From: Pectobacterium sp. A5351
GTDB lineage: Bacteria; Pseudomonadota; Gammaproteobacteria; Enterobacterales; Enterobacteriaceae
DNA length: 64,000 nucleotides
Assembly: GCF_028335745.1 (NCBI RefSeq)
Contig: NZ_CP116477.1
Span: 558,001-622,000 of the forward strand
Reading direction: 5' to 3'
This document shows positions 52,792 to 63,860 of this stretch, one piece after another (within the stretch, counting starts at the first letter, position 1; every line of letters starts with the position of its first letter). Under the pieces are notes generated by a model that was given only the letters and a program-made list of their open reading frames with translations, did not search any database and was not told the origin of the DNA. Position numbers and translations under genes: made by a program.

Positions 52792-53394
52792 TCAGTTCGA
52801 CGAACGGGGTGATCCTCGTATACAGGAAGTATCTTCAATTATCTCGTCAACATGATAGCGCTGCAAAATTTGCATAAGCGCCTCGAGCACCGCTTGCCTC
52901 TGCTGCTGAATAAAAAAGTGCCCACCGTCAAATAACAGTACCGTCGCAGGATCGGTAAACAACCTCTGCCACTGTGGCAGCTCCATCACGGGAACATTCT
53001 GATCCTGGCGTCCCCCCATTATCGTAACGGGTAGTGGTAATGGTGTGACAGAGGATAAGTGGTAATCCTCTACCAAGCGGAAATCAGCACGTAGCATAGG
53101 CAAAACCAACGCCATCAGTTCTTGATGAGCCAGCAATTCCGGCGGCGTCCCCCCATACCCTTGCAGATGCTGGATAAATGCAGCGTCTGAAAGCGATGAC
53201 ATCGGCGATATGTCACGAATCAGATGCAGTGGTCGACAGCCTGAAGCAATAAAATGGAGAGGCAAACGCTGCCCGTGTTCCTGTAATGCCTGCATTAATG
53301 ACATACCCAAACGGCATCCCAGGCTGTGACCGAACAATAACCACGGTTTATCAAGCGGAATGTGCTGCCGTAACGCCTCAACAACTTCAGCTAA
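52792..53394 (-). pseudogene. Thioesterase fragment from a polyketide/non-ribosomal peptide gene
   Basis: The frame reads LAEVVEALRQHIPLDKPW, then LLFGHSLGCRLGMSL with the GHSxG nucleophile, and ends with the catalytic His in DGGHFFIQQQRQ. This is the type II thioesterase pattern (alpha/beta hydrolase) lacking about the first 60-75 residues. It has no start codon or ribosome site in frame before the junction with the acyltransferase fragment. I therefore call it a remnant; the ATG at 53337 in the track starts inside the fold. Confidence 0.75.
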
Positions 53395-53890
53395 TCTCCT
53401 CTTCAGGGCCCGCGACTACCGACAACTCAGGTCCATTAACCGCCGCCAGTGAAAGTACTGGCCAGTCGCGCAGCAAAGCAGTAAGCGGCGCTTCCGCCAG
53501 CGATATGGATAACATTCTCCCCGGCTCTGCCTGTTGCATTAATTGACCACGTGTTGCCACCAGAGTCAGAGCCGCATCAAGGGTGAACACACCACATAGC
53601 GTCGCTGCCACCAGCTCGCCTACACTGTGTCCCAGCATATGGCTGACCTTCACCCCTTGCGCCTGTATGCTGAGCGCCATCGCATACTCAATACAGAACA
53701 GCGCAGGTTGCGTCACCGCCGTGCTGTTTAACCATGCCAGTTGCACATCATCTGGTGTGCTTTGCGCCATCAGAGAGTGTAGGTCAAGGCCACATTGTTC
53801 TCGTAATATGCTGAAACAGTGGCTGATTTCATCACGAAACGTTGGTAACGTCTGACAGAGTTGCTGAGCCATCCCCCAGTGAAGTGGTCG
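53387..53890 (-). pseudogene. Acyltransferase (PKS AT) domain fragment
   Basis: On the minus strand GMAQQLCQTLPTFRDEI leads into LNSTAVTQPALFCIEYAMAL and the AT nucleophile motif GHSVGELVAA, then LSLAAVNGPELSVVAGPEEE. These are the first 160 or so residues of a polyketide synthase AT domain, missing the GQG start. It is cut at GPEEE, where the reading passes out of frame into the thioesterase fragment. An internal deletion of a larger PKS/NRPS gene explains both halves. Confidence 0.8.
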
Positions 53891-54153
53891 ACAAAAACTG
53901 GCCACGGTTTTAGCGCTTTTCCAAAACAATCGCTCTTAAACCTGCAAACGGTGGTTCCAGTGGCCTGCTCTGTGCCTGTCAAACAGGGCATCTAATCAGT
54001 GACTTATCTTATATTTCTTTCATTATACCTTCACAAAAAACGCCGAAAAAAGTAAACGATTCACAGGAGGAGTTGGGTTATCCCTCCGTAGAAAAAGATC
54101 AATGGACATCAGCTAGATAGCTGTGGCTGATTTTACCAGCACAGATGAATTTA

Positions 54154-54354
54154 ATCATGAAGCTATACAGTAAGCGAATGCAGACTGAACAAAACTTTCG
54201 TGATGAAAAAATGAGCGATTCGGTTTTGGACTACGAGCCAGTGGGAGCAAGAACGAGGAGCGACGTTGGGGCTAAACCTGCTGACAACACTGGCGTCCAT
54301 GGCGATCTGGTTTTTTGGCTATCATTTTGATAATAATATAGCTTCAGCTTCACT
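54154..54354 (+). pseudogene. IS4-family transposase remnant, two frameshifts
   Basis: MKLYSKRMQTEQNFRDEK in one frame continues after a one-base shift as NERFGFGLRASGS, and after a second shift as NLLTTLASMAIWFFGYHF. This order (YxxRMxxEQxFRDxKxxRFGxGL) is the C-terminal part of IS4-type DDE transposases, containing the catalytic Glu. No inverted repeats or complete element are seen. Confidence 0.75.
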
Positions 54355-54555
54355 ATCAGGCAGGCAGCATTAAAATTCACAGGCGATGTCGTTTTTGACA
54401 TTGGCGGACAATGTGTTACGACATTCACCGTAAATAGTTAGTCTGATAAAGCTAGAGAGGGTTTTAGTCCCGCAGGCCAGCGCCTACCGAAGCGGGGGCC
54501 GGTGTATTAGCGGTGATTTTGTGGGCATTCCTCTACACCCAACGGCCGATGATAC

Positions 54556-54584
54556 TTGACAAAAAGGGGCCCCGCGCGTATAAA
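54556..54584 (+). promoter_or_regulatory. Sigma-70 promoter of the metY-rimP-nusA operon
   Basis: TTGACA and TATAAA are separated by exactly 17 GC-rich bases, followed by the tRNA 75 bases later. It is near consensus, as expected for a stable RNA promoter. Confidence 0.88.
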
Positions 54585-54659
54585 AACCACCTTCGAACCA
54601 ATTTTATGGATAACTTGCATTTATGCAGTTGTCAGCGTAGTATTTGCCACGTTTTCGGA

Positions 54660-54736
<77 letters not shown>

Positions 54737-54867
54737 CTTAACTTCTAGTAAAGTATTTTTTCAAATAGGTTTTTCACTCAATTTTTATCTCTTTTTGCAG
54801 TGATTTTTGAAAAAATTTTTTACCGGAAGTTGCTGCGCTGGTTTGCGGTATTAGGGTCCAGTTGCAT

Positions 54868-54937
54868 AAAACCCCGATTTTTCGGGGTTTTTTGTTATTT
54901 GGCAACAAACAACTGGGCTATTAGGCCCTTTTTTTAT
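54868..54937 (+). terminator. Two tandem terminator-like hairpins between metY and rimP
   Basis: AAACCCCGA pairs with TCGGGGTTT followed by T residues (54868-54893). GGGCTATTAGGCCC is followed by seven T residues (54914-54937). They would attenuate readthrough from the tRNA into rimP and nusA. Confidence 0.75.
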
Positions 54938-54952
54938 GTCTTGGGGGTGGGC

Positions 54953-55405
54953 TTGTCCACATTAGAGCAAAAATTAACAGAGATGATTTCAGCACCCGTT
55001 GCCGCATTAGGCTACGAATTAGTTGGGATTGAGTTCATCCGCAGTCGCCAATCGACACTGCGTATCTATATTGATAGTGAAGATGGCATCACTGTTGATG
55101 ATTGTGCTGATGTCAGCCACCAGGTCAGTGCGGTATTGGACGTCGAAGATCCAATCACTGTCGCCTATAACCTGGAAGTGTCGTCTCCAGGGCTTGAGCG
55201 TCCCTTATTCACGGCAGAACACTATCTGCGTTTCATCGGTGAAGAGGTGACAGTGGTGCTGCGTATGGCAGTCCAGAATCGCCGTAAATGGTTGGGTGTA
55301 ATCAACGCTGTTGACGGCGAAATGATCACCATAACAGTGGAAGGCAAAGATGAAGTATTCGCGCTGAGCAACATCCAGAAAGCGAATCTTGTACCCCACT
55401 TTTAA
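54953..55405 (+). CDS. rimP: Ribosome maturation factor RimP
   Basis: This 150-residue cytosolic factor is needed for 30S maturation. Its N-terminal alpha/beta domain ([24 protein letters not shown]) and C-terminal SH3-like domain ([18 protein letters not shown]) are complete. The start is TTG at 54953, as in E. coli, with GGGGGTGGG upstream; the longer frame from 54800 crosses both terminators and cannot be real. nusA follows after 21 bases. Confidence 0.97.
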   Translation: MSTLEQKLTEMISAPVAALGYELVGIEFIRSRQSTLRIYIDSEDGITVDDCADVSHQVSAVLDVEDPITVAYNLEVSSPGLERPLFTAEHYLRFIGEEVTVVLRMAVQNRRKWLGVINAVDGEMITITVEGKDEVFALSNIQKANLVPHF

Positions 55406-55426
55406 AGTTTGGATGAGGCAACTAGG

Positions 55427-56956
55427 ATGAACAAAGAGATTCTGGCTGTTGTTGAAGCAGTTTCCAATGAGAAAGCCGTCCCACGCGAGAAGATTTTTGA
55501 AGCGTTGGAAACCGCACTGGCGACAGCGACCAAGAAAAAATACGAGCAGGAAATTGATGTTCGCGTCAGTATCGATCGCAAAACGGGCGATTTTGATACC
55601 TTCCGTCGTTGGTTAGTGGTGAATGAAGTCACTCAGCCAACGCGCGAAATCACGCTTGAAGCCGCGCAGTTCGAAGATCCTGCCCTTGATGTTGGCGGTT
55701 ACGTTGAAGACCAGATCGAATCTGTAACCTTTGACCGTATTACAACGCAAACGGCAAAACAGGTTATCGTACAGAAAGTTCGTGAAGCCGAACGTGCGAT
55801 GGTTGTTGATCAGTTCCGTGAGCAGGAAGGCGAGATTATCACCGGTGTCGTGAAGAAGGTGAACCGTGATAATATTTCGCTTGAAGTCAGACCAATCGAT
55901 GGCTCTAACACCAGCGCAGAAGCGGTAATCGGCCGTGAAGATATGCTGCCCCGTGAGAATTTCCGCCCTGGCGACCGTATTCGTGGCGTACTGTATTCTG
56001 TTCGTCCTGAAGCTCGCGGTGCTCAACTGTTTGTCAGCCGTTCCCGTCCGGAAATGCTGGTTGAACTCTTCCGCATTGAAGTGCCAGAAATCGGTGAAGA
56101 AGTCATCGAGATTAAGGCCGCAGCCCGCGATCCGGGTTCACGTGCGAAAATTGCAGTGAAGACGAACGACAAGCGTATCGATCCTGTCGGTGCGTGTGTG
56201 GGTATGCGTGGCGCACGTGTGCAGGCGGTTTCCAGTGAGCTGGGCGGCGAGCGTATTGATATCATTCTGTGGGATGATAATCCTGCTCAGTTTGTGATCA
56301 ATGCAATGGCGCCTGCCGATGTGGTATCGATTGTGGTTGATGAAGATACCTGCACGATGGATATCGCCGTTGAATCGAGCAATCTGGCTCAGGCGATTGG
56401 TCGAAACGGGCAAAACGTACGTTTGGCTTCCCAGCTATTGAAACAGCACCGTTCAGACGATCGTTGGGAACTGAACGTGATGACAGTGGAAGATCTTCAA
56501 GCCAAGCATCAGGCTGAAGCACATGCTGCAATCGATGTCTTTACCAGGCACCTTGATATTGATGACGAATTTGCCACTGTGCTGGTTGAAGAAGGTTTCT
56601 CCTCACTTGAAGAACTGGCCTACGTGCCAATCAAGGAACTGCTGGCTATCGAAGGCCTTGATGAAGAAACCGTTGAAGCATTGCGTGAGCGTGCGAAAGC
56701 CGCATTAACCACGCTGGCACTGGCGCATGAAGAAAGCCTGGGTGACGGTCAACCTGCTGAAGACTTGCTTAGCTTGCCTGGGCTGTCGCGTGAGTTGGCG
56801 TTCAAACTTGCTGCGATCGGTGTTTGTACGCTGGAAGATCTTGCTGAACAGGGTGTTGACGACCTGACAGATATTGAAGGGCTCAATGATGAGCAAGCGG
56901 GCGAATTGATTATGGCCGCGCGTAATATCTGTTGGTTTGGCGACGACAACGAATAA
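55427..56956 (+). CDS. nusA: Transcription termination/antitermination factor NusA
   Basis: This 509-residue RNA polymerase-associated factor modulates pausing, intrinsic and Rho termination and rRNA antitermination. It has an N-terminal RNAP-binding domain (1-125), S1 domain (about 135-200, with [16 protein letters not shown]), KH1 and KH2 (about 230-345) and two acidic C-terminal repeats (from 360 on, [22 protein letters not shown] and [22 protein letters not shown]). The start at 55427 has GAGGCAACTAGG upstream. It lies between rimP and infB. Confidence 0.98.
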   Translation: MNKEILAVVEAVSNEKAVPREKIFEALETALATATKKKYEQEIDVRVSIDRKTGDFDTFRRWLVVNEVTQPTREITLEAAQFEDPALDVGGYVEDQIESVTFDRITTQTAKQVIVQKVREAERAMVVDQFREQEGEIITGVVKKVNRDNISLEVRPIDGSNTSAEAVIGREDMLPRENFRPGDRIRGVLYSVRPEARGAQLFVSRSRPEMLVELFRIEVPEIGEEVIEIKAAARDPGSRAKIAVKTNDKRIDPVGACVGMRGARVQAVSSELGGERIDIILWDDNPAQFVINAMAPADVVSIVVDEDTCTMDIAVESSNLAQAIGRNGQNVRLASQLLKQHRSDDRWELNVMTVEDLQAKHQAEAHAAIDVFTRHLDIDDEFATVLVEEGFSSLEELAYVPIKELLAIEGLDEETVEALRERAKAALTTLALAHEESLGDGQPAEDLLSLPGLSRELAFKLAAIGVCTLEDLAEQGVDDLTDIEGLNDEQAGELIMAARNICWFGDDNE

Positions 56957-56981
56957 CGAACTGTAGCAGGAAAGGAACAGC

Positions 56982-59681
56982 ATGACAGATGTAACCGTAA
57001 AATCGCTGGCCGCAGAGATTCAAACTCCGGTTGACCGCCTGATACAGCAGTTTGCTGACGCGGGAATGACCAAGTCTGCATCGGACTCTGTGACCCAGCA
57101 TGAAAAAGAAACATTATTGGCGCATTTGAACCGCGATCGCGGTAATGCGCAGGGTAAACTGACGCTGCAACGTAAAACACGCAGCACGTTAAATGTCCCT
57201 AGCACTGGCGGTAAAAGTAAGTCGGTGCAGATCGAAGTCCGCAAGACACGCACTTATGTAAAACGCGATCCGATTGATGCCCAACAGGCGGAAGAGGAAG
57301 AGCAGGCACGGCGTGAAGCGGAAGAACAGGCACAACGTGCCGCTGAAGAGCAAGCTAAACGCGAGGCCGAACTGCGTGAAGCTGCTGAGAAAGCGAAACG
57401 TGCTGCCGACGAGCAAGCCAAACGTGAAGCCGCTGAAAAAGCTAAGCGTGATGTAGCGGAAAAAGAAAAAGTGACGAACCAACAAAACGAAAATATGACC
57501 AAGCCGGCTCAGGCCGAGAAAGCGAAGCGCGAAGCGGAAGCTGCCGAACTTAAGCGTAAAGCGGAAGAAGCGGCACGTCTGAAAGTTGAAGAAGAAGCCC
57601 GTCGCATTGCTGAAGAAGCCCGTCGTATGGCCGAAGAGAATGCCGGGCGTTGGGAAGCGGAAAGCGCTAAACCTGAAGAGTCTGCCGATTATCATGTGAC
57701 GACGTCTCATCATGCCCGTGAAGCGGAAGATGAGAATGACCGTCAGGTTGAGGGCGAACGCCGCAGCCGCAGCCGCGCTGGCAAAGTGACCAAACAGAAG
57801 AAAGGCAATCGCCAGTCTGAGTCCAAAGCTGACCGCGAAGAAGCGCGTGCCGTTACCCGTGGCGGTAAAGGCAAGCGTAAGCCAAGCTCACTGCAACAAA
57901 GCTTCAATAAGCCTGTTCAGGCAGTTAACCGTGATGTTGTGATCGGTGAAACGGTTACCGTTGCTGAACTGGCTAACAAAATGGCCGTTAAAGGTTCTCA
58001 GGTCATCAAAGTGATGATGAAACTGGGTGCGATGGCAACGATCAACCAGGTTATCGACCAGGAAACCGCGCAACTTGTTGCGGAAGAGATGGGTCATAAA
58101 GTCATCCTGCGTCGTGAGAACGAGCTGGAAGAAGCGGTAATGAGTGACCGTGATACGGGGGTTGCAGCGGAAGCGCGCGCACCGGTCGTGACTATCATGG
58201 GTCACGTTGACCACGGTAAAACCTCTCTGCTTGACTATATTCGTTCAACCAAGGTTGCGGCGGGTGAAGCGGGTGGTATTACCCAGCACATCGGTGCTTA
58301 CCACGTTGAAACCGACAACGGTATGATTACGTTCCTGGATACACCGGGACACGCCGCGTTTACCGCAATGCGTGCTCGTGGTGCTCAGGCAACGGATATC
58401 GTGGTACTGGTTGTGGCGGCGGATGATGGTGTGATGCCTCAGACCATCGAAGCTATCCAGCACGCGAAAGCCGCTCAGGTTCCGGTTGTTGTTGCAGTCA
58501 ACAAAATCGATAAGCCTGAAGCCGATCCTGATCGTGTGAAAACCGAACTGTCTCAGTACGGCGTCATGCCGGAAGAGTGGGGCGGCGAATCTCAGTTTGT
58601 CCACGTATCTGCTAAAGCCGGTACGGGCATCGACGAACTGCTGGATGCGATTCTGTTGCAGGCCGAGGTTCTGGAACTGAAAGCCGTCCGTAGCGGCATG
58701 GCAAACGGTGTAGTGATCGAATCCTTCCTGGATAAAGGTCGTGGCCCGGTTGCAACCGTACTGGTTCGCGAAGGTACGCTGAATAAAGGCGACATCGTTC
58801 TGTGCGGCTTTGAATATGGCCGTGTCCGTGCGATGCGTGATGAATTAGGGCGTGAAATTACGTCAGCGGGTCCTTCTATTCCTGTCGAAATTCTCGGTAT
58901 GTCCGGTGTGCCTGCCGCAGGTGATGAAGCGACGGTTGTTCGTGACGAGAAGAAAGCGCGTGAAGTGGCCTTGTATCGTCAGGGTAAATTCCGTGAAGTC
59001 AAACTGGCTCGTCAGCAGAAATCTAAACTAGAAAACATGTTTGCCAACATGACAGAAGGTGAAGTTTCTGAACTGAATATCGTATTGAAATCTGACGTTC
59101 AGGGTTCTTGTGAAGCGATTTCCGATTCACTGCAGAAACTGTCTACTGATGAAGTGAAAGTGAAGATCGTGGGTTCCGGTGTGGGCGGTATCACAGAAAC
59201 GGACGCCACGCTGGCAGCCGCTTCGAATGCGATTATCCTTGGCTTTAACGTTCGTGCAGATGCATCAGCACGCCGCATTGTTGAATCAGAAAGCCTGGAT
59301 CTGCGTTATTACTCCGTCATTTATGATTTGCTGGACGAAGTAAAACAGGCGATGAGCGGTATGTTGGCGCCGGAATACAAGCAAGAGATTATCGGTCTGG
59401 CCGAAGTCCGTGATGTCTTTAAATCACCGAAATTTGGCGCTATCGCTGGTTGTATGGTGACGGAAGGTATCGTGAAGCGTCACAACAAGATCCGCGTACT
59501 GCGTGACAACGTGGTGATCTACGAAGGTGAACTGGAATCTCTGCGCCGCTTCAAAGATGACGTTAACGAAGTTCGTAACGGCATGGAATGTGGTATCGGC
59601 GTGAAGAACTACAACGACGTTCGCCCTGGCGACATGATCGAAGTCTTTGAAACGATTGAGATCAAACGTACGATCGCGTAA
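56982..59681 (+). CDS. infB: Translation initiation factor IF-2
   Basis: This 899-residue GTPase delivers fMet-tRNA to the 30S subunit. The N-terminal IF2-N domain (1-60) is followed by a Lys/Glu/Ala-rich helical linker (90-230), a second IF2-N domain (about 325-380), and the G domain with [10 protein letters not shown] near 406, DTPGH and NKID. C1/C2 domains at the end include the fMet-binding [17 protein letters not shown] region. Internal starts matching E. coli IF2-2 and IF2-3 are seen: a GTG at 57471 (VTNQQ) and an ATG at 57495 (MTKPAQAEK), both in frame, so three isoforms are likely. Confidence 0.98.
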   Translation: MTDVTVKSLAAEIQTPVDRLIQQFADAGMTKSASDSVTQHEKETLLAHLNRDRGNAQGKLTLQRKTRSTLNVPSTGGKSKSVQIEVRKTRTYVKRDPIDAQQAEEEEQARREAEEQAQRAAEEQAKREAELREAAEKAKRAADEQAKREAAEKAKRDVAEKEKVTNQQNENMTKPAQAEKAKREAEAAELKRKAEEAARLKVEEEARRIAEEARRMAEENAGRWEAESAKPEESADYHVTTSHHAREAEDENDRQVEGERRSRSRAGKVTKQKKGNRQSESKADREEARAVTRGGKGKRKPSSLQQSFNKPVQAVNRDVVIGETVTVAELANKMAVKGSQVIKVMMKLGAMATINQVIDQETAQLVAEEMGHKVILRRENELEEAVMSDRDTGVAAEARAPVVTIMGHVDHGKTSLLDYIRSTKVAAGEAGGITQHIGAYHVETDNGMITFLDTPGHAAFTAMRARGAQATDIVVLVVAADDGVMPQTIEAIQHAKAAQVPVVVAVNKIDKPEADPDRVKTELSQYGVMPEEWGGESQFVHVSAKAGTGIDELLDAILLQAEVLELKAVRSGMANGVVIESFLDKGRGPVATVLVREGTLNKGDIVLCGFEYGRVRAMRDELGREITSAGPSIPVEILGMSGVPAAGDEATVVRDEKKAREVALYRQGKFREVKLARQQKSKLENMFANMTEGEVSELNIVLKSDVQGSCEAISDSLQKLSTDEVKVKIVGSGVGGITETDATLAAASNAIILGFNVRADASARRIVESESLDLRYYSVIYDLLDEVKQAMSGMLAPEYKQEIIGLAEVRDVFKSPKFGAIAGCMVTEGIVKRHNKIRVLRDNVVIYEGELESLRRFKDDVNEVRNGMECGIGVKNYNDVRPGDMIEVFETIEIKRTIA
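57471..57497 (+). promoter_or_regulatory. Internal start codons for shorter IF2 isoforms
   Basis: GTG at 57471 (codon 164) and ATG at 57495 (codon 172) correspond to the E. coli IF2-2 and IF2-3 starts in both sequence and spacing. Confidence 0.75.
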
Positions 59682-59714
59682 TCCTTTTGCAGCGACGACG
59701 TAAGTGATTCGTAA

Positions 59715-59740
59715 GGGGGGCCTAGTGCCCCCCGATTTTT
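59715..59740 (+). terminator. G6/C6 hairpin between infB and rbfA
   Basis: Six G pair with six C around CCTAGTG, followed by GATTTTT. It could attenuate expression of rbfA and downstream genes. Confidence 0.75.
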
Positions 59741-59755
59741 ACTGGAGAATTTATC

Positions 59756-60154
59756 ATGGCAAAAGAATTCAGCCGCACCCAGCGCGTTGCGCAGGAAATG
59801 CAAAAAGAAATCGCCATTATCATTCAGCGTGAAGTGAAAGATCCGCGTATCGGCATGGCGACCGTATCCGGTGTGGAAGTTTCTCGCGATCTGGCGTATG
59901 CCAAAGTTTTTGTGACCTTCCTGAATGATAACGAGCCAGAACAAGTTAAAACGGCAATAAAAGCACTTCAGGATGCGTCTGGCTTTATTCGTACCCTGGT
60001 TGGCAAGGCAATGCGTCTGCGTGTTGTTCCGGCCCTGACCTTCTCCTACGACAATTCGTTGGTTGAAGGGATGAGGATGTCCAATCTGGTGACCAATGTG
60101 GTCAGAAACGATACGGAACGTCGTTCTGTGACGGGCGAAGATCAGGAGGATTAA
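59756..60154 (+). CDS. rbfA: 30S ribosome-binding factor RbfA
   Basis: This 132-residue KH-like cold-shock protein binds late 30S precursors and aids processing of the 16S 5' end. The KH core with [26 protein letters not shown] lies at residues 34-60, and the C-terminal tail is charged ([11 protein letters not shown]). TGGAG precedes the ATG. The stop shares its last base with the truB start (TAATG), so translation is coupled. It is part of the metY-rimP-nusA-infB-rbfA-truB operon. Confidence 0.97.
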   Translation: MAKEFSRTQRVAQEMQKEIAIIIQREVKDPRIGMATVSGVEVSRDLAYAKVFVTFLNDNEPEQVKTAIKALQDASGFIRTLVGKAMRLRVVPALTFSYDNSLVEGMRMSNLVTNVVRNDTERRSVTGEDQED

Positions 60155-61098
60155 TGAGTCGTCCTCGTCGTCGCGGCCGTGATATACACGGCGTATTGCT
60201 CGTAGATAAGCCGCAAGGCGTGTCGTCTAATGATGTTTTACAGAAGGTAAAACGGATTTTTAACGCCAACAGAGCGGGTCATACGGGGGCGCTGGATCCA
60301 TTAGCCACCGGTATGTTGCCGATTTGCCTTGGGGAAGCGACGAAATTTTCCCAATACCTGCTGGATTCAGATAAGCGCTACCGCGTTATTGCTCGCTTTG
60401 GGCAACGAACCGACACCTCCGATGCCGACGGTAACGTGATTGAAGAACGTGCGATTGGTTTTTCTGCAACGGAACTGGAGCAGGCGCTGGAAGGCTTTCG
60501 CGGTAACACGCAGCAAGTGCCATCCATGTACTCTGCGCTGAAGTATCAGGGGCGTAAGCTGTATGAGTATGCTCGCCAGGGGCTGACGGTTCCGCGCGAA
60601 GCGCGTGACATCACCGTGTACGAACTGCAGTTCATTCGCTGGGAAGGCGATGAACTGGAACTGGAGATCCACTGTTCGAAAGGGACGTACATCCGCACCA
60701 TTATTGACGATTTGGGCGAAAAGCTGGGCTGTGGCGCACATGTGATTTACCTGCGACGCTTGCAGGTTGCCACCTATCCTATCGAAAGAATGGTGACGCT
60801 GGAGCAGTTAGCCGCATTGGTCGAGCAGGCTCAGGCGCAAGAACTCTCGCCTTCACTGAGTCTCGATCCTCTGCTTATGCCGATGGAAAGCCCGGTCATG
60901 GATTTTCCTGAAGTGAATTTGACACCCGTTGTCGCGGGTTATTTGAAGCTGGGACAGCCTGTTCAGGCCGCGAATGCGCCGCTGAACGGCATGGTGAGAA
61001 TCACCGAAGGTGACGCGCACAAGTTTATCGGTATGGGTGAAATTGACGGTGATGGCCGCGTTGCGCCACGGCGTCTGGTTGTTGAGTTTCCGGTGTAA
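60154..61098 (+). CDS. truB: tRNA pseudouridine(55) synthase TruB
   Basis: This 314-residue enzyme makes psi55 in the T loop of most tRNAs. The catalytic aspartate is D48 in [12 protein letters not shown]. The KGTYIRT motif near 180 and the C-terminal PUA-like domain (about 250-314) are present. The basic N-terminus [10 protein letters not shown] is typical. AGGAGG lies inside the end of rbfA. rpsO follows, with its own promoter at 61116. Confidence 0.98.
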   Translation: MSRPRRRGRDIHGVLLVDKPQGVSSNDVLQKVKRIFNANRAGHTGALDPLATGMLPICLGEATKFSQYLLDSDKRYRVIARFGQRTDTSDADGNVIEERAIGFSATELEQALEGFRGNTQQVPSMYSALKYQGRKLYEYARQGLTVPREARDITVYELQFIRWEGDELELEIHCSKGTYIRTIIDDLGEKLGCGAHVIYLRRLQVATYPIERMVTLEQLAALVEQAQAQELSPSLSLDPLLMPMESPVMDFPEVNLTPVVAGYLKLGQPVQAANAPLNGMVRITEGDAHKFIGMGEIDGDGRVAPRRLVVEFPV

Positions 61099-61115
61099 AC
61101 CCGCCTGTTGCTGCC

Positions 61116-61144
61116 TTGCTATCGCAGAACGCTGAGGGTAGAAT
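61116..61144 (+). promoter_or_regulatory. Sigma-70 promoter of rpsO
   Basis: TTGCTA and TAGAAT are separated by 17 bases, 77 bases before the rpsO start, the position of P1 rpsO in E. coli. Confidence 0.78.
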
Positions 61145-61220
61145 AGCGCGGCTTGACTATTGGGTGGCTGAATTAGAGATCGGCGCCTGTTTTTTTATCT
61201 ATAATGTTTGGAGTATTACA

Positions 61221-61490
61221 ATGTCTCTAAGTGTTGAAGCTAAAGCTAAAATCGTAGCAGACTTCGGTCGTGGCACTAACGATAGTGGTTCTACTGAAGT
61301 TCAGGTTGCTTTGCTGACTGCGCAGATCAACCATCTGCAAGGCCACTTTTCTGAGCACAAAAAAGATCACCACAGCCGTCGTGGTCTGCTGCGTATGGTT
61401 TCTCAGCGTCGTAAGCTGCTGGACTACCTGAAGCGTAAAGATGTAGCACGTTACACCAGCCTGATCGAACGTCTGGGTCTGCGTCGCTAA
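61221..61490 (+). CDS. rpsO: 30S ribosomal protein S15
   Basis: This 89-residue primary 16S rRNA-binding protein is needed for platform assembly. The full S15 pattern is present ([51 protein letters not shown]). The ATG at 61221 follows TTGGAG. A longer frame from 61116 covers the promoter and is rejected. In E. coli S15 represses its own mRNA through a pseudoknot around the start; the short leader here is compatible but I did not model it. A terminator follows at 61511. Confidence 0.98.
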   Translation: MSLSVEAKAKIVADFGRGTNDSGSTEVQVALLTAQINHLQGHFSEHKKDHHSRRGLLRMVSQRRKLLDYLKRKDVARYTSLIERLGLRR

Positions 61491-61510
61491 GTCTTCTGAG
61501 TTTCAGTAGG

Positions 61511-61538
61511 AAGGGGCCTCTTTTGGCCCCTTTCTTCT
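61511..61538 (+). terminator. Terminator after rpsO
   Basis: AAGGGGCC pairs with GGCCCCTT around TCTTTT, followed by TCTTCT. Readthrough feeds pnp in relatives. Confidence 0.88.
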
Positions 61539-61604
61539 AGGAAGCGTTAGCAAAACAGAGTAGTGTATTGTTGTTAATATGATCTTTCATTACAGAGGTT
61601 CGCG

Positions 61605-61657
61605 CGGCTAATGAGAGGCTTTATCTGCATGAGCAAGATAAGGGTTGTCATTAGTCG
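61605..61657 (+). ncRNA. pnp leader stem-loop (RNase III processing site)
   Basis: CGGCTAATGA pairs with TCATTAGTCG, and inside it TTATCT pairs with AGATAA. The long interrupted duplex about 80 bases before the start codon is the position of the RNase III-cleaved hairpin through which PNPase autoregulates in E. coli. Confidence 0.75.
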
Positions 61658-61739
61658 TGAGGATGTAGTGTAAAGGTCGGGAGTTCACTGGCGCGTTTAT
61701 CTTGAATACGTGTAGCGCGCCCCAGCTAAGGATATTATT

Positions 61740-63860
61740 TTGCTGAATCCGATCGTTCGTAAGTTTCAATATGGTCAGCATACCGTTACGTTAGAGACCG
61801 GTATGATGGCACGCCAGGCTACCGCCGCTGTGATGGTAAGCATGGATGACACCGCGGTCTTCGTTACCGTTGTCGGCGCTAAAAATGCCAAACCCGGCCA
61901 AAGTTTCTTCCCATTAACGGTTAACTATCAGGAGCGTACCTACGCTGCTGGACGTTTCCCTGGTGGTTTTTTCCGCCGTGAAGGCCGTCCAAGCGAAGGC
62001 GAAACGCTGATTTCTCGCCTGATCGACCGTCCAATCCGCCCTCTGTTCCCGGAAGGTTTCCTGAATGAAGTTCAGGTGATTGCGACCGTGGTTTCTGTTA
62101 ACCCACAGGTTAACCCTGACATCGTTGCCATGATTGGTGCTTCTGCGGCGCTGAGCCTGTCCGGTATCCCGTTCAGCGGCCCTATCGGTGCGGCCCGCGT
62201 TGGTTACCTGAACGATCAGTATGTCCTGAACCCAACGACGGACGAGCTGAAAGAGAGCCGTCTGGATCTGGTGGTTGCAGGTACAGAAGGCGCGGTTCTG
62301 ATGGTGGAATCCGAAGCCGATCTGCTGAGTGAAGATCAGATGCTGGGCGCAGTGGTATTTGGTCACGATCAACAACAAGTTGTGATTGAAAACATCAACG
62401 CGCTGGTTGCCGAAGCGGGCAAACCGAAGTGGGAATGGCATGCGCCAGAAGTGAATGTTTCTTTAGAGCAGCGCGTACAGGCTCTGTCTGAAGCACGTTT
62501 GGGTGACGCTTACCGCATCACTGAAAAACAAGAGCGTTATGCGCAAGTTGACGTCATCAAAGCTGACGTTGAAGCCGCTCTGCTGGCAGAAGATGACACG
62601 CTGAACGCGGGTGAAATCCAGGAAATCCTGGGCAACGTCGAGAAAAACGTGGTGCGTAGCCGCGTACTGGCTGGCGAACCGCGTATCGATGGCCGTGAAA
62701 AAGACATGATTCGTGGTCTGGATGTGCGCACTGGCGTACTGCCGCGTACCCACGGCTCTGCGCTGTTCACCCGTGGTGAAACGCAGGCGTTGGTAACCGC
62801 TACGCTGGGTACCGAGCGTGACGCGCAGACCATCGACGAACTGACGGGTGAACGTACCGATCGCTTCCTGCTGCACTATAACTTCCCTCCGTACTCTGTT
62901 GGTGAAACCGGTATGGTGGGTTCGCCTAAGCGTCGTGAAATCGGTCACGGTCGTCTGGCTAAGCGCGGCGTATTGGCCGTTATGCCGAAGGCGAGCGAGT
63001 TCCCGTACACCGTACGTGTGGTGTCTGAAATCACGGAATCCAACGGTTCTTCCTCCATGGCGTCTGTCTGTGGTGCCTCTCTGGCACTGATGGATGCGGG
63101 TGTGCCGATCAAATCAGCCGTTGCGGGTATCGCGATGGGTCTGGTGAAAGAAGGCGACAACTTTGTTGTTCTGTCCGACATTCTGGGTGACGAAGACCAC
63201 CTGGGCGATATGGACTTCAAAGTTGCCGGTAGCCGTGAAGGTATCACCGCGCTGCAGATGGATATCAAGATCGAAGGGATTACCCGTGAGATCATGCAGG
63301 TTGCTTTGAATCAGGCCAAAGGTGCACGTTTGCATATTCTGGGCGTGATGGAACAGGCAATCCGCACGCCGCGTGGCGATATCTCTGAATTTGCACCACG
63401 TATTCACACCATCAAGATCAGCACCGATAAGATCAAAGATGTTATCGGTAAAGGTGGCTCTGTGATTCGTGCGCTGACGGAAGAAACCGGCACCACGATT
63501 GAAATCGAAGACGATGGTACTGTGAAGATCGCTTCAACCGACGGCGAAAAAGCGAAACATGCGATTCGTCGTATTGAAGAGATAACTGCCGAAATCGAAG
63601 TTGGCCGCGTGTATCAGGGTAAAGTTACCCGCATCGTTGACTTTGGTGCTTTCGTCGCTATTGGTGGCGGCAAAGAAGGCCTGGTGCATATTTCTCAGAT
63701 CGCCGACAAGCGCGTAGAGAAAGTGACTGACTACCTGCAAATGGGTCAGGAAGTGCCGGTCAAGGTTCTGGAAGTTGATCGTCAGGGCCGCGTGCGCTTA
63801 AGCATCAAAGAAGCAACAGCGCAAACTCAGGAAGCGGCAGCCCCGTCTTCTGAGGAATAA
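61740..63860 (+). CDS. pnp: Polyribonucleotide nucleotidyltransferase (PNPase)
   Basis: This 706-residue trimeric 3'-5' phosphorolytic exoribonuclease is part of the degradosome. Two RNase PH domains (about 1-215 and 310-545, with [11 protein letters not shown] and [19 protein letters not shown] containing catalytic aspartates), a KH domain (about 550-610, [16 protein letters not shown]) and an S1 domain (about 620-690, [17 protein letters not shown]) are visible. The start is TTG at 61740 as in E. coli ([12 protein letters not shown]), with AAGGAT upstream. The tail [12 protein letters not shown] is short. Confidence 0.98.
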   Translation: MLNPIVRKFQYGQHTVTLETGMMARQATAAVMVSMDDTAVFVTVVGAKNAKPGQSFFPLTVNYQERTYAAGRFPGGFFRREGRPSEGETLISRLIDRPIRPLFPEGFLNEVQVIATVVSVNPQVNPDIVAMIGASAALSLSGIPFSGPIGAARVGYLNDQYVLNPTTDELKESRLDLVVAGTEGAVLMVESEADLLSEDQMLGAVVFGHDQQQVVIENINALVAEAGKPKWEWHAPEVNVSLEQRVQALSEARLGDAYRITEKQERYAQVDVIKADVEAALLAEDDTLNAGEIQEILGNVEKNVVRSRVLAGEPRIDGREKDMIRGLDVRTGVLPRTHGSALFTRGETQALVTATLGTERDAQTIDELTGERTDRFLLHYNFPPYSVGETGMVGSPKRREIGHGRLAKRGVLAVMPKASEFPYTVRVVSEITESNGSSSMASVCGASLALMDAGVPIKSAVAGIAMGLVKEGDNFVVLSDILGDEDHLGDMDFKVAGSREGITALQMDIKIEGITREIMQVALNQAKGARLHILGVMEQAIRTPRGDISEFAPRIHTIKISTDKIKDVIGKGGSVIRALTEETGTTIEIEDDGTVKIASTDGEKAKHAIRRIEEITAEIEVGRVYQGKVTRIVDFGAFVAIGGGKEGLVHISQIADKRVEKVTDYLQMGQEVPVKVLEVDRQGRVRLSIKEATAQTQEAAAPSSEE

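Noticed and set aside
52792..53337. Thioesterase as an intact gene from the ATG at 53337
   Set aside because: That ATG lies two residues before the GHSLG nucleophile, so the start of the fold would be missing. Upstream in-frame homology continues to the junction without a start.
54800..54952. N-terminal extension of rimP
   Set aside because: The extra 51 codons span two terminators. The TTG at 54953 gives the conserved family start.
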